A program made the translations under genes and the position numbers. From contig NZ_VBSL01000007.1 in the NCBI RefSeq assembly GCF_006149005.1, positions 1 to 64,000 of the forward strand: 64,000 bases of DNA. The letters run 5' to 3'. The stretch's first letter is position 1, and each line of letters starts with the position of its first letter. The notes under the pieces are model-generated. The model saw only the letters and a list, made by a program, of their open reading frames with translations, searched no databases and had not been told where the DNA came from. Of the stretch, positions 25,441-35,009 are shown in pieces. Origin of the DNA: Larkinella sp. C7. GTDB lineage: Bacteria > Bacteroidota > Bacteroidia > Cytophagales > Spirosomataceae.

Positions 25441-27261
25441 TCACGGTTTTCGGCGTTTTAGCGCCAGATCATGAGCGGTGTCGTAATAGGAACGCAGGTT
25501 GGTCCAGTCGAAGACTTCGGCGATGTTTTCAACGCGGTTGCGCTGGGTAATCCGGTCGCGTTGTGAAAGACGGACGAAGCGGAACATGATGTTGGCGAGT
25601 TGATCGGCGGCTTCGTTGAAGGTTTGCGTTTTCCGGTTCACGACGTAAATGCCCCGGTTTTCGTAATCCCGCATGATTTGCATGATGAAATCGCCAAAAC
25701 CGGACAGGTCGCTGGTGACAGTCGGAATGCCCCGAACAACGCATTCCAGGGGCGTGTAGCCCCACGGTTCGTAGTAGCTCGGGAAAACGCCGAGGTGACA
25801 ACCCCGCACAAACTGGCCGTAATCGAGCCCGAACAACGGATTGGTCGAGGAAATGAAATCGGGATGGTAAACGACTTTCACCCGGTCGTGGGCATTGTTG
25901 ATCAGTTGAACCTGCCGGATGAACCGCACCATGTCGTCTTCTTCAACCAGATCGTGGGTCACAAACGGCGGCAGTTGCTTGGTCTTGAAGCTCTGAATGG
26001 TTCGCCGGAGCCGGAGCCGCCAGTATTCATCCACAAACTGATTCAAGTCGGGCAAATTGATGTCTTCGCCGGAAGCCGCATTCAAAAATAACTTATCACC
26101 GAGTTGATTTTCAATGGCTTTACAAGTTTCCTGAATCTCGTCCAACAGCGCGCGGCTGTGCAACACGTCGGGGTTGATAGACTTGAAGGGCTGCTTGGTA
26201 ATCATGAACATAACGACGGTCATGTCCATATTGGCCTCGCGCATTTTCCAGTTCAGCCGGGCGAGTGCTTCGAGCGTTATGTCATAGCCTTTGTTGCTGA
26301 ACTCAAACCGGCCTGAGGTGAAAAAATACAGGGTCTTTTCCAGATCGAATGAATAACTCTGGAAGAAGTGACCCATGATAAACTCATGAATCCGCTCCTT
26401 GAACTTGACGTGCAGATTCTGGAATTCGTGAACTGCCGTAAACCGAACGATATTTAACCCGTTGGGCAGAATCAGGTCGGGAACGCGGCCCAGAAACACT
26501 TCACATTCGCGGGCCGTAACATCGCTGACGGTTGTGAAAACGTGGGAAAGCTGGGCCGAAAGCCGCTCGATGGTTGCCTGAGCCTCGATGTTATAGTGTT
26601 TGGCTTCGCGCTGCCAGTCGAAAAACGGCAGTTTGCCGTAAAAACCGGATTCATTCTGCGCCAGATAACGGCCGAGCATGGTAGCATGGGTGGTGAAAAC
26701 CGTTGCGACCTTCACATTGTCTTTCCGCAAATCGGGCAAACCACTGCTGGCCATCCACTCGTGAAAGTGAACCACAATATCGACGTGCTTAGCACTTTCG
26801 GCGGCCAGTTCGGTCAGGAAAATGCGGACCAGCTCGCCAAAGCCAACCACCTGATTGACCAGCTCTTCCACGCCCAGCGTCGAAATCTGGTGGCGCTCCC
26901 AAAGCTGGAATTTCACTTGGTCGATGGCCGTTCCAAGGCTTGCAATACCGAAAAGAACCACGCGCGGTTTGCCCGTAATAAGCCAGTGACCATATTGAAC
27001 ATCCAGCCCCCGCGAGCGCATGTTCAGTACAACGCGGCCAATTTCGGTGCCGTCGTCGTGCATAATCGGTTCAAATTCAACGGCGGCCCGTTGTGGAAAA
27101 TACGGGCCCAGCAGGATGTAGTCATTATCCCATTTCTCGACCATCGAAGGCACCTTCGACCGGATGACGGTATAAATACCGCCGACCTGGTTACAAACTT
27201 CCCAGGCCACTTCAATCAGTAATTTTCGCTTAGATGCAGAGAACATCGATTCCAATGCCAT
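25441..27261 (-). CDS. Glycogen synthase, GT3 (animal/fungal-type) family
   Basis: 606 residues. Unlike bacterial GlgA (GT5, ADP-glucose, about 480 residues), this protein matches the GT3 family otherwise typical of animals and fungi: EVAWEVCNQVGGIYTVIRSK at residues 15-34, the HFHEWM motif, TTHATMLGRYLA, ASGRFEFSNKGYD-like FFTSGRFEFSNKGYDITLEAL, and the C-terminal catalytic FPSYYEPWGYTPLECVVRG containing the conserved E-x7-E pair. It would extend alpha-1,4-glucan from a nucleotide-sugar. Bacteroidota are known to carry GT3 enzymes. No other glycogen gene (branching enzyme, phosphorylase) is adjacent. Divergent from purU. Confidence 0.9.
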   Translation of the reverse strand: MALESMFSASKRKLLIEVAWEVCNQVGGIYTVIRSKVPSMVEKWDNDYILLGPYFPQRAAVEFEPIMHDDGTEIGRVVLNMRSRGLDVQYGHWLITGKPRVVLFGIASLGTAIDQVKFQLWERHQISTLGVEELVNQVVGFGELVRIFLTELAAESAKHVDIVVHFHEWMASSGLPDLRKDNVKVATVFTTHATMLGRYLAQNESGFYGKLPFFDWQREAKHYNIEAQATIERLSAQLSHVFTTVSDVTARECEVFLGRVPDLILPNGLNIVRFTAVHEFQNLHVKFKERIHEFIMGHFFQSYSFDLEKTLYFFTSGRFEFSNKGYDITLEALARLNWKMREANMDMTVVMFMITKQPFKSINPDVLHSRALLDEIQETCKAIENQLGDKLFLNAASGEDINLPDLNQFVDEYWRLRLRRTIQSFKTKQLPPFVTHDLVEEDDMVRFIRQVQLINNAHDRVKVVYHPDFISSTNPLFGLDYGQFVRGCHLGVFPSYYEPWGYTPLECVVRGIPTVTSDLSGFGDFIMQIMRDYENRGIYVVNRKTQTFNEAADQLANIMFRFVRLSQRDRITQRNRVENIAEVFDWTNLRSYYDTAHDLALKRRKP

Positions 27262-27363
27262 ACAATTTGTTAGGGTGGCTAGCCTGCCTTATTCAGTCGG
27301 GAAAGGCGATTCGCGAGGTGATTTTACTACTTTTACACTAACTTTCAAATTATCAATTCGTTC

Positions 27364-28203
27364 ATGTCAATCGAAACACGTCACATTCTGTTAATGGACG
27401 GCCCCGATAGCACGGGACTCATTCACCGCGTCACCGGCGTACTGGCGCATTACAATCTGAATATCATCCGAAACGATGAATATGTAAGCCCTGACCGGCA
27501 GTTTTTCATGCGTACCGAGTTCGAAGGTAATTATGATTCATCTGCTTTGTCTGATAACTTACAACAAACGTTACCACCGGGCATCAATCTCCGTATTAAT
27601 CCCAAAAAAAAGAAAAATATTATTGTTTTTGTTACAAAAGAGCACCATTGTTTGGCAGAACTGCTGATTCGGTATGCTTTTAATGAACTTGATGCCGATA
27701 TTCTGGCGGTGGTCAGCAACTACAATACCCTCCAGCCGCTGGTGAGTAAGTTCGGTATTCCGTTTCATTATGTTACGCACGAGCACAAAACCCGGGAAGA
27801 ACACGAAGAGGCCATTACCCGGACCTTGTCGATTTATGAACCGGAATACATCGTGCTGGCCAAATACATGCGGGTGTTGACACCAACATTTGTGAAAAAG
27901 TTTCCGAACCGCATTGTCAACATTCACCACTCGTTTTTGCCGGCCTTCATGGGCGCTAACCCGTATCGGCAGGCCTATGAACGGGGCGTCAAAATTATCG
28001 GAGCCACCGCTCACTTTGTAAATAATGATCTGGACGAAGGCCCGATTATTGCCCAAAACATCAAGGAGGTCGATCACCGGCACACGGCGGCCGATATGTC
28101 TACGGAAGGAAAGGACGTGGAAAAAATCGTGTTGTCGCAGGCGCTGAAACTGGTTTTCAACGACCGCGTTTTCATTCACCAGAATCGGACGATCATTCTG
28201 TAG
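27364..28203 (+). CDS. purU: Formyltetrahydrofolate deformylase
   Basis: 279 residues, the normal length. It hydrolyses 10-formyl-tetrahydrofolate to formate and tetrahydrofolate, balancing one-carbon pools for purine and glycine metabolism. An N-terminal ACT domain (about 6-85, ILLMDGPDSTGLIHRVTGVL) precedes a formyltransferase domain with VVSNYNTLQPLVSKFGIPF, the catalytic NIHHSFLPAFMGANPYRQAY (His) and ATAHFVNNDLDEGPIIAQ (Asp). Upstream, tacttttac at about 27325 resembles the Bacteroidota -7 element. Downstream the AsmA-like gene starts 87 bp later. Confidence 0.93.
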   Translation: MSIETRHILLMDGPDSTGLIHRVTGVLAHYNLNIIRNDEYVSPDRQFFMRTEFEGNYDSSALSDNLQQTLPPGINLRINPKKKKNIIVFVTKEHHCLAELLIRYAFNELDADILAVVSNYNTLQPLVSKFGIPFHYVTHEHKTREEHEEAITRTLSIYEPEYIVLAKYMRVLTPTFVKKFPNRIVNIHHSFLPAFMGANPYRQAYERGVKIIGATAHFVNNDLDEGPIIAQNIKEVDHRHTAADMSTEGKDVEKIVLSQALKLVFNDRVFIHQNRTIIL

Positions 28204-28289
28204 GGTCGAACAGTGTGCCGCCGATGGGTGTTTAGTTAAAACCGGCCATTTTGCCGGATTCGATTGCTCAACGATCTGTCTGTAAAAGC

Positions 28290-31124
28290 ATGGCGAGGTT
28301 TTCTCACTGGATAAAAATAGGTGCCGCTCTGGCTGGCGTTCTGCTGGTGGTGGGCTTGCTGATTCCGCTTTTGCTGACAACCGTTTACAAAGAAAAAGTC
28401 ATTCTGTCCGTTCGCAATGAATTTGCCAGCCATTCCGAACAGCGTCTGGCCGATTTCGGCGTAAATTTTTCGTTGCTCAGCCATTTCCCGAATCTGGCCA
28501 TTCAGCTTAACGATGTGTCGATCCACGATAACCAGGGGCCCAAACCGATGGAAATTGTGGGCGTCGATCAGGCCAATCTGGTGATCCGGCTCACCGATAT
28601 TTTCCGGGAAAGCCGAACCGTACAGAAGATCCTGCTGAAAGGCGTTCGGTATCACCAGCGGGTTGACTCGACCGGACAAAAAACCGGGCTGGTCTGGAAA
28701 GCCGAAACCCGGTCGGACACCAGCCATACGCATTCGATTGCTATTCCCGAAATTCGGATCGAAGACGCCACGGTGATCGTTGAAAATGAATACAAAAAGA
28801 ATGCGTTTTCGATGACCATCCGAAATGCCGATCTACGTGGCCACCTCAACCATCCGACGCTGCAACTACAGGGGACCGTCGAGGGAGCCATCGACTTCAT
28901 TAAAAACCGGAACCTGCTGCTGTTTCGGGCGCAGGCTTTCACGGCCAATGTCCGGTATGAATACAACCCGACGACCAAAACCGGCATGTTCAGCCAAAGC
29001 CAGCTTGTGGTCAACGGGTCGCCCATTCATCTGACGGGCAGCCACCGGAAACTCCCCGAAAACCAGGGCATGGAGCTGAACATCGGTCTGAATGGCCTGC
29101 AACCGGCTCACGAGTTTCTGGCGGCTTTGTTGCCTGACTCGCTCAAACGGTATGCCGGAGATGCCGACATGAAGGGAAAAGTCGCTTTCCGGTTTCGAAT
29201 GAGCGGACAGAGCAGCGCAACGGTGCGGCCCCACAACGACATCAGCTTTCAGCTTCAGGCCCAAAATTACCACTGGCCCAGAACGCCGGTGGTTTTTCAA
29301 ACCGTGCAGGTACGGGGAAACTGGAACAACGGCGCCCGAAACGCCCGTGAAACCACCAAACTGACGCTTCAGCAGTTTCGGGTTCAGTCGGGCGATGATA
29401 CGCTGGTGGTGCGCGGTACACTGGCCAATCTGGTGTCGCCGGTTGCCGATGCCACCATTCAGGGGAACCTGTCGCTGCAACAACTGGCCCAACTGATGAA
29501 CTGGCCCGGCGACTCGCTCTATTCCGGAACAGCCGCCATCGATCTGGCCGTTCGCAGCCCGCTGCTGTATTCGAATGTACTCAAACCCTCTCCCAATGAA
29601 CCGTTCTGGAAAGGAACGCTTCGCGTGAAAGAGGGTTGCCTTCATTTTCCAAAACCGTCGGGTCGGTGTACGGCGCTCAATGCGGATATTCATTTTATCC
29701 CGGAAAACAACATGCTTCGGATTCGGGAAGTGGTGGGGAAACTGGATGGGCGGTTTTTCAAAATCAACGGCGAAGTGACCAATCTGCTTCGGTATGCCCT
29801 GGGCGGCAATCGGGCTACTTACCCGGTTCGGACCAAACTGGCTGCGCATTGGCAGGAACTGGATTTCTCAAAACCGCTCCCCCCGTCGACCCGGCGGTCG
29901 GCTCCTCCCAAAATACCGACTTCAACCGATAGTTTGCTGGCCGGGCTGCTGTTTGGCACCGAGTATTCCGCCGTCATTCGGATTGACCGCATTCGGCTGC
30001 CGTCCCGGGAAGATTTGAGCGATATGTCGTTTGTGGTTCACAAAAAAGGAGAACGGGTTCGGGTTCCGCAGCTTCGTTGCCGGACTACTTTAGGCGGCTC
30101 AATCGCCGGGTTAGGCCATTTTCAGTTGACCCCGGATGGCATTCAGGCACCCTATGCGGCCTTGAGCCTGTCGTATGAACGGCTGGATCTGCAACGGCTG
30201 GTGGGTTTATTGTCCGGATTGAACAGCATGCAGGCTACTTACAAAAGACCGGTTTCGCAGCAAAAAAAATCCGCGTTGAATGATTACCAGTTCGATGTGG
30301 AAGTGAAAGCCCGCAAGCTGGACTACCAAACGCTGAAAGGTGATGACTTTGGTCTGAAAACCGTCATCAAAGACGAAACCGCGCAACTGGAACGGCTCAC
30401 GATGAATGTTTTTGGCGGGCGGCTGGGTTCCCACGGCTTGATGAAACTGGGTCGTCCGGAAGGATTTCCGGTAACGCTCAATGTAACGCTCCAGAAAATG
30501 GATCTGCACCAGCTTTTTCGGGCGGCTGAGGAGATGAGAATCGATGTGTTGAAGAGCGAAAACATCCGGGGTAATGTGGATTGCGCCATGTCGCTGCGGA
30601 CGGAATTAAACAACGATTTTTTGCCGGACATCAGGAAAATAACGGCTTATACCAGGGCTTCGATCCGGCAAATGGAACTCATCGAAGTTCAACCCATTCA
30701 GCAAGCCCTGCGATTTTTACCGAAAGCCAAGACGAGTCACATCTATTTTGAAGATGTAGACGCTCAGTTTTTACTCCACGACAACCGGATTCTGATGCCG
30801 GATCTGAATCTGTCCAGCAACCTGTCGTATCTGCATTTGAACGGCGATTACACGCTCAACAAGAAAGCGGCTTTTCTGGTGGAAATCAGTCTGACGGATT
30901 TAATTTTTGGCAATAATAAACGACGCATTCGGCAAATTCAGGAACCGGATTCGACCCGAACCTCCCGGGGCCTGAAAAACCACTTGCTGTTGCAGCGCGA
31001 TCTTGGAAAATATCGGATGAAAATGTTTGGCCGAAGAGATTTTGAAGCCCAAAAGCAAACCCTCCGTTCGGAATGGCAAGAAGAATTGAGCCGCCACAAA
31101 ATTGACACTACCTTTTCCCGATGA
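28290..31124 (+). CDS. AsmA-like family protein
   Basis: 944 residues from MARFSHWIKIGAALAGVLLV; an in-frame start 13 codons earlier is less likely because it displaces the membrane anchor. One N-terminal transmembrane helix (about 8-30), then a long periplasmic beta-rich body with AsmA features: an N-terminal AsmA segment (VNFSLLSHFPNLAIQLNDVSI, the G/N-x-P-x-L-x-L-x-D-V-x-I pattern) and a C-terminal AsmA_2-like region (RITAYTRASIRQMELIE, DVDAQFLLHDNRILMPDLNL). By analogy with the AsmA/TamB/YhdP group it may bridge inner and outer membrane and move phospholipids. It overlaps the DUF4421 gene by 4 nt (ATGA). Confidence 0.87.
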   Translation: MARFSHWIKIGAALAGVLLVVGLLIPLLLTTVYKEKVILSVRNEFASHSEQRLADFGVNFSLLSHFPNLAIQLNDVSIHDNQGPKPMEIVGVDQANLVIRLTDIFRESRTVQKILLKGVRYHQRVDSTGQKTGLVWKAETRSDTSHTHSIAIPEIRIEDATVIVENEYKKNAFSMTIRNADLRGHLNHPTLQLQGTVEGAIDFIKNRNLLLFRAQAFTANVRYEYNPTTKTGMFSQSQLVVNGSPIHLTGSHRKLPENQGMELNIGLNGLQPAHEFLAALLPDSLKRYAGDADMKGKVAFRFRMSGQSSATVRPHNDISFQLQAQNYHWPRTPVVFQTVQVRGNWNNGARNARETTKLTLQQFRVQSGDDTLVVRGTLANLVSPVADATIQGNLSLQQLAQLMNWPGDSLYSGTAAIDLAVRSPLLYSNVLKPSPNEPFWKGTLRVKEGCLHFPKPSGRCTALNADIHFIPENNMLRIREVVGKLDGRFFKINGEVTNLLRYALGGNRATYPVRTKLAAHWQELDFSKPLPPSTRRSAPPKIPTSTDSLLAGLLFGTEYSAVIRIDRIRLPSREDLSDMSFVVHKKGERVRVPQLRCRTTLGGSIAGLGHFQLTPDGIQAPYAALSLSYERLDLQRLVGLLSGLNSMQATYKRPVSQQKKSALNDYQFDVEVKARKLDYQTLKGDDFGLKTVIKDETAQLERLTMNVFGGRLGSHGLMKLGRPEGFPVTLNVTLQKMDLHQLFRAAEEMRIDVLKSENIRGNVDCAMSLRTELNNDFLPDIRKITAYTRASIRQMELIEVQPIQQALRFLPKAKTSHIYFEDVDAQFLLHDNRILMPDLNLSSNLSYLHLNGDYTLNKKAAFLVEISLTDLIFGNNKRRIRQIQEPDSTRTSRGLKNHLLLQRDLGKYRMKMFGRRDFEAQKQTLRSEWQEELSRHKIDTTFSR

Positions 31125-32194
31125 AGCGAACTCTGGAGGGTAATCGTGGGTTTGTCTGCGCTATAAACCGGGCGTTTTCTTTCGCTTTTCCGGTTGTCTG
31201 TCTGGTATGCGGGACGGTTTTGCCAGGACTGGCCCAAAGCCTCCTGGGCCGTGGGCTGGACTCAACGTATGTAAAGACGTTCCCCGGAAAACTGACGGGG
31301 CGGCTGTACCTTTCCCAAAAATACACCTCGTTTGTTCTGTCAACGCCGGTTATTCCGAGTCCGGCGCTGCGTTTCAAGCCCAATTCGTCGCTGGATCTGG
31401 GCATCGGTGCCACCTTCAACGCCCTGACGCTGAACCTGGCCTACGGGCTTTCGTTTCTGAACAACAACGGGAAAGGCAAAACCCGCGACATTGACCTCCA
31501 AACGCACCTTTACATGCGGAAATGGGTCGTCGACGGATTTGGGCAATTTTATGAAGGGTACTACCTCGCTCCCCGGGGCAACGCGTCGCCCAATCCCGAT
31601 CAATACTATCAGCGCCCCGATTTGGGCATTTACCTGCTGGGCGCATCGATTCGGCGGGTATTTAACTTTCGGCGGTTTTCGTTTCGGGCGGCTTTGGTGC
31701 AAAATGAGTGGCAGAAAAAATCAGCAGGCACGTTTCTGGCGGGCTTTCAATTCTATTACGGCATTGTACGGGGCGATAGTGCGCTGTTTCCTTCCGTTCT
31801 GCGGCCGGTTTTTCCGGAAACCGACGTGCGCCGGATGCGGTTTGTGAAATTTGGCCCCGGTGGGGGGTATGCCTACACGTACGTCTACCGGCAACACTGG
31901 TTTGTCACGGGTTCGCTGACGACCAATTTGAACGCCACCTTCAGCAAAGAGATCGTTGGGGCCGGCAAACTAACCTACAGCACGCTGCGTCCGGATCTCC
32001 TTTTCAGGATCGTTGCGGGCTACAATAGCAATCTGTGGTGTGTAACGCTGGGCTGGGTCAACGGCTCGGTGTCGGTCATAACACCCGTTTATGACTACAC
32101 CATCCATACCGGGAATTACCGGTTAACCGTTGCCCATCGCTTCAAAGCAAATCCCCGGTTGCGGAAAATCGTGCCGGAGACCATCAAAATCTGA
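31121..32194 (+). CDS. DUF4421 domain-containing outer-membrane protein
   Basis: 357 residues. After a short basic start and a hydrophobic segment (FSFAFPVVCLVCGTVLPGLAQ) that serves as signal peptide, the DUF4421 domain begins with TYVKTFPGKLTGRLYLSQKY. Alternating aromatic beta-strands, YGLSFLNNNGKGKTRDIDLQ, RKWVVDGFGQFYEGYYL, and a YTYVYRQHWFVTGSL near the end suggest a small outer-membrane beta-barrel. Function is unestablished; translational coupling to the AsmA-like protein (ATGA overlap) suggests a joint role in outer-membrane or lipid homeostasis. Confidence 0.85.
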   Translation: MKRTLEGNRGFVCAINRAFSFAFPVVCLVCGTVLPGLAQSLLGRGLDSTYVKTFPGKLTGRLYLSQKYTSFVLSTPVIPSPALRFKPNSSLDLGIGATFNALTLNLAYGLSFLNNNGKGKTRDIDLQTHLYMRKWVVDGFGQFYEGYYLAPRGNASPNPDQYYQRPDLGIYLLGASIRRVFNFRRFSFRAALVQNEWQKKSAGTFLAGFQFYYGIVRGDSALFPSVLRPVFPETDVRRMRFVKFGPGGGYAYTYVYRQHWFVTGSLTTNLNATFSKEIVGAGKLTYSTLRPDLLFRIVAGYNSNLWCVTLGWVNGSVSVITPVYDYTIHTGNYRLTVAHRFKANPRLRKIVPETIKI

Positions 32195-32329
32195 TTATTC
32201 TGGCGAATATCGCTTTACAACAATAATCTACGCGGGAGACGAAGATTGGCAAGAATATGTTCTGTAAATTATTATCTTTCGAGTCATAATAATCCTAAGC
32301 TTATTTCTTCCCCGCTTATAGTTGCCGTC

Positions 32330-33994
32330 ATGCAAAAATTACAGACTCTCGATTACGTTGTTTTCTTCATTTATTTCATCATTGTAGCGTCGTACGGCTA
32401 CTGGATTTACCAACGAAAAAAGACCAAAGAAACCTCCTCTACCGATTTTTTCCTGGCCGAAGGATCACTCACCTGGTGGGCCATCGGGTCGTCACTGATT
32501 GCCTCCAACATTTCGGCGGAGCAGTTTATCGGCGCGTCCGGTGACGGTTTTGCGATGGGGCTGGCCATTGCCACCTACGAATGGATGGCTGCCGCTACGC
32601 TGATTGTGGTCGCCGTCTTTTTTATGCCGATCTACCTCAAGAACCGGATCTTTACGATGCCGCAGTTCCTGACCAAACGGTATAACAACACCGTTGCGAT
32701 GATCATGGCCATTTTCTGGCTGTTTCTTTACATCCTGGTCAACCTGACGTCAATTCTGTTTTTGGGCGCATTGGCGGTTTCCACCATTTCGGGACTCAAT
32801 TTTACATTCTGTATGTTCGCGCTGGCCGTTTTTGCGGTCATCATTACCCTGGGCGGCATGAAAGTGATTGGTTATACGGACGTGATTCAGGTGTTTTTTC
32901 TCATTCTGGGCGGGCTGGCCACCACCTATCTGGCGGTCAATCTGGTCTCGTCGGAAAACGGTACCACCGGCATCCTCAACGGCTTCAACCACATGCTGGC
33001 GAAATCCGAAGACCATTTTCACATGATCTTTCCGAAGGGGCACCCGCATTACGCGTCGCTACCCGGTCTGACGGTACTGATCGGCGGGATGTGGATTGTG
33101 AACCTGAACTACTGGGGCTGTAACCAGTACATCACGCAACGGGCGCTGGGTGCCGATTTGAAAACCGCCCGGGAAGGCATTCTGTTCGCGGCATTTCTGA
33201 AACTCCTGATGCCGATCATCGTGGTTTTGCCGGGGATTGCTGCCTACACGTTGTATCAGCAGGGCTTGTTTCAACAGGAAATGCTCGATGCAACGGGAGA
33301 AGTGAATAAAGATCATGCCTATCCGGTTTTGCTCAATTTGCTGCCCGCCGGTCTGAAAGGTCTTTCGTTTGCCGCCCTGACGGCTGCGGTCGTGGCATCG
33401 CTGGCCGGTAAAGCCAACTCGATTTCGACCATTTTTACGCTCGATATTTTCAAGAAATACATTGCACCGGATGCCAGTGAGAAGAAACTGGTGCGGGTGG
33501 GTCGAATTGCCATCTGGGTGTCGATGCTGATGGCCATTTTCATCTCACCATTTATGGGAATCGACAAAAAAGGCGGTTTTCAGTTTATCCAGGAAATGAC
33601 GGGACTGGTGTCGCCGGGCGTTTTTGCCGCCTTTATCATGGGTTTCTTCTGGAAAAAAACCAACTCGTCCGGGGCCTTGTTCGCCATTGTTGGCGGGTTC
33701 CTGTTGTCGCTGTTTTTCAAATACATGCTGCCCGGTCTGGTGGATCTGCAATTTCTGGCCCCAACCGGTTTTGCCGTCCCGAACCCGGATGGCATCTACA
33801 CCATTCCGTTTCTCGACACGATGGGCTTTGTCTTCCTGATCTGTGTTGCGGTGATGGTGGTGCTGGGACTTCAGAAACCCAGCGACAAAGGGCTGGAGAT
33901 TGACAGCAGCATGTTCAAAACGTCCTCCAGCTTTGCCATCGGAGCCGCCGTTGTGCTGGCGATTATTGTGCTTTTGTACGGGTATTTCTGGTAA
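32330..33994 (+). CDS. Sodium:solute symporter (SSS family, SGLT-like)
   Basis: 554 residues from MQKLQTLDYVVFFIYFII; a further 28 in-frame codons upstream are not protein-like. About 14 membrane helices are apparent. SSS motifs: SSLIASNISAEQFIGASGDGFAMG in helix 1-2 (sodium site), ILVNLTSILFLGALA, NLNYWGCNQYITQRALGAD and FAALTAAVVASLAGKANSISTIFTLDIFKKYI. The protein is close to SGLT-type sugar transporters (vSGLT has similar length), so sodium-driven hexose or inositol uptake is the best guess. It is a single gene; tatctttc at 32273-32280 is one mismatch from the Bacteroidota -7 element. A 35-bp perfect inverted repeat begins 9 nt after its stop. Confidence 0.92.
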   Translation: MQKLQTLDYVVFFIYFIIVASYGYWIYQRKKTKETSSTDFFLAEGSLTWWAIGSSLIASNISAEQFIGASGDGFAMGLAIATYEWMAAATLIVVAVFFMPIYLKNRIFTMPQFLTKRYNNTVAMIMAIFWLFLYILVNLTSILFLGALAVSTISGLNFTFCMFALAVFAVIITLGGMKVIGYTDVIQVFFLILGGLATTYLAVNLVSSENGTTGILNGFNHMLAKSEDHFHMIFPKGHPHYASLPGLTVLIGGMWIVNLNYWGCNQYITQRALGADLKTAREGILFAAFLKLLMPIIVVLPGIAAYTLYQQGLFQQEMLDATGEVNKDHAYPVLLNLLPAGLKGLSFAALTAAVVASLAGKANSISTIFTLDIFKKYIAPDASEKKLVRVGRIAIWVSMLMAIFISPFMGIDKKGGFQFIQEMTGLVSPGVFAAFIMGFFWKKTNSSGALFAIVGGFLLSLFFKYMLPGLVDLQFLAPTGFAVPNPDGIYTIPFLDTMGFVFLICVAVMVVLGLQKPSDKGLEIDSSMFKTSSSFAIGAAVVLAIIVLLYGYFW

Positions 33995-34002
33995 AAAAGA
34001 GA

Positions 34003-34087
34003 AGTTATTACACAGAGTTGATCAGAGATTATCAGAGTTAAACAGAGTATTTCTCTGATAATCTCTGATCAACTCTGTGTAATAACT
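34003..34087. repeat. Perfect 35-bp inverted repeat with 10-nt words
   Basis: Arms 34003-34037 and 34053-34087 are exact reverse complements with a 15-nt centre. From 34013 the sequence is seven consecutive decamers: four beginning CAGAG (34013, 34023, 34033, 34043) and three beginning CTCTG (34053, 34063, 34073). It occupies essentially all of the 92-bp gap between the convergent symporter and cutC stop codons. Confidence 0.92.
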
Positions 34088-34812
34088 CAAACCGCGTCGA
34101 CCACCGCCCTGACTACTTCACTGCTCGTACTGAGCCATTCGTATTCGCTCATTGCTACCGAAGCCATAGGCACCTTGAGGTTGCGGTATTCCATGCCGCT
34201 GTTCATTACCTTTTTTCCAGTCAGGTGGAGCGCGTGAACGCCCGTGGCAGCCAGGCGCGCGGCATTGGCGGCCGTTACGCCCGCACCGGCCATAATCTCA
34301 ATCCGATCATTCGCCTGTTTAACCAGCTTCGTCAGGAGTGGAATGCCGGCTTCCGCGCTGGCTTGCTGCCCCGAAGTCAGAATGCGTTTGGCCCCCGTTC
34401 GGATCACGGCTTCCAGGGCTTCTTCCGGATCGCGCGTCAGGTCAAACGCCCGGTGAAACGTAACCGCCAACGGGTGGGCTAACTGAATGAGTTCGGCGGT
34501 TTTTTCTTCATCGACGGTTCCATCGGCTTTTAACAGGCCCAGCACCACGCCGTTGGCACCGGCTTGCTTCGCGGCTTCAATGTCCCGGCGCATCACCGCC
34601 AGTTCAGTGTCGTTGTATAAGAAATCGCCCCCACGGGGACGTATCATAACGTAAAGGTCAATCGTTACCTGCTGGCGGGCCAGTTCGATCAGGCCGTAGC
34701 TCGGCGTGGTGCCGCCCTCCCCTGCTCCCCCGCACAACTCGATCCGGGTGGCACCGTTGGCCTGTGCAATCAGGCAGGACTCCAGGGAAAACGCGCAAAT
34801 TTCAATGTTCAT
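34087..34812 (-). CDS. cutC: CutC family protein
   Basis: 241 residues, TIM barrel. Begins MNIEICAFSLESCLIAQANGATRIELCGGAGEGGTTPSYG and continues with VMIRPRGGDFLYN, VTFHRAFDLTRDPEEALE and RILTSGQQASAEAGIPLL, all signatures of CutC. The family was named for copper homeostasis in E. coli, but its direct role in copper handling has been questioned; the barrel is intact and enzyme function is unknown. The gene ends within the last base of the right arm of the inverted repeat. Cytoplasmic. Confidence 0.92.
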   Translation of the reverse strand: MNIEICAFSLESCLIAQANGATRIELCGGAGEGGTTPSYGLIELARQQVTIDLYVMIRPRGGDFLYNDTELAVMRRDIEAAKQAGANGVVLGLLKADGTVDEEKTAELIQLAHPLAVTFHRAFDLTRDPEEALEAVIRTGAKRILTSGQQASAEAGIPLLTKLVKQANDRIEIMAGAGVTAANAARLAATGVHALHLTGKKVMNSGMEYRNLKVPMASVAMSEYEWLSTSSEVVRAVVDAV

Positions 34813-34956
34813 TGATTAATAGACGGTTAGAAAAAGAAGAAGTTTGACGAAAGAATACAAACATTTTCAACCGGGATTCGGTTAAATGGCCTGAACGGCA
34901 TCCGTACCGTTTCTGAAAGAATTTTCAGCGACATGTATAGGATATTCATATTTTTT

Positions 34957-34964
34957 TACTTTTG
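34957..34964 (+). promoter_or_regulatory. Bacteroidota-type -7 promoter element
   Basis: tacttttg fits TAnnTTTG, 46 bp upstream of the DUF2795 gene and preceded by a T-rich AT tract, which favours promoter activity. Confidence 0.55.
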
Positions 34965-35009
34965 CACAATTTTACGACAATCAGTCGTCATATTTTAGCA
35001 GCAACGCGT

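Noticed and set aside
28238-28255. Hairpin ccggc/gccgg after purU as a terminator
   Set aside because: Only a 5-bp stem with no T run; too weak to report.
34003-34087. Periodic decamers read as a CRISPR array
   Set aside because: Repeat words are 5 nt with 5-nt gaps, far shorter than CRISPR units, and there are no cas genes in the window.
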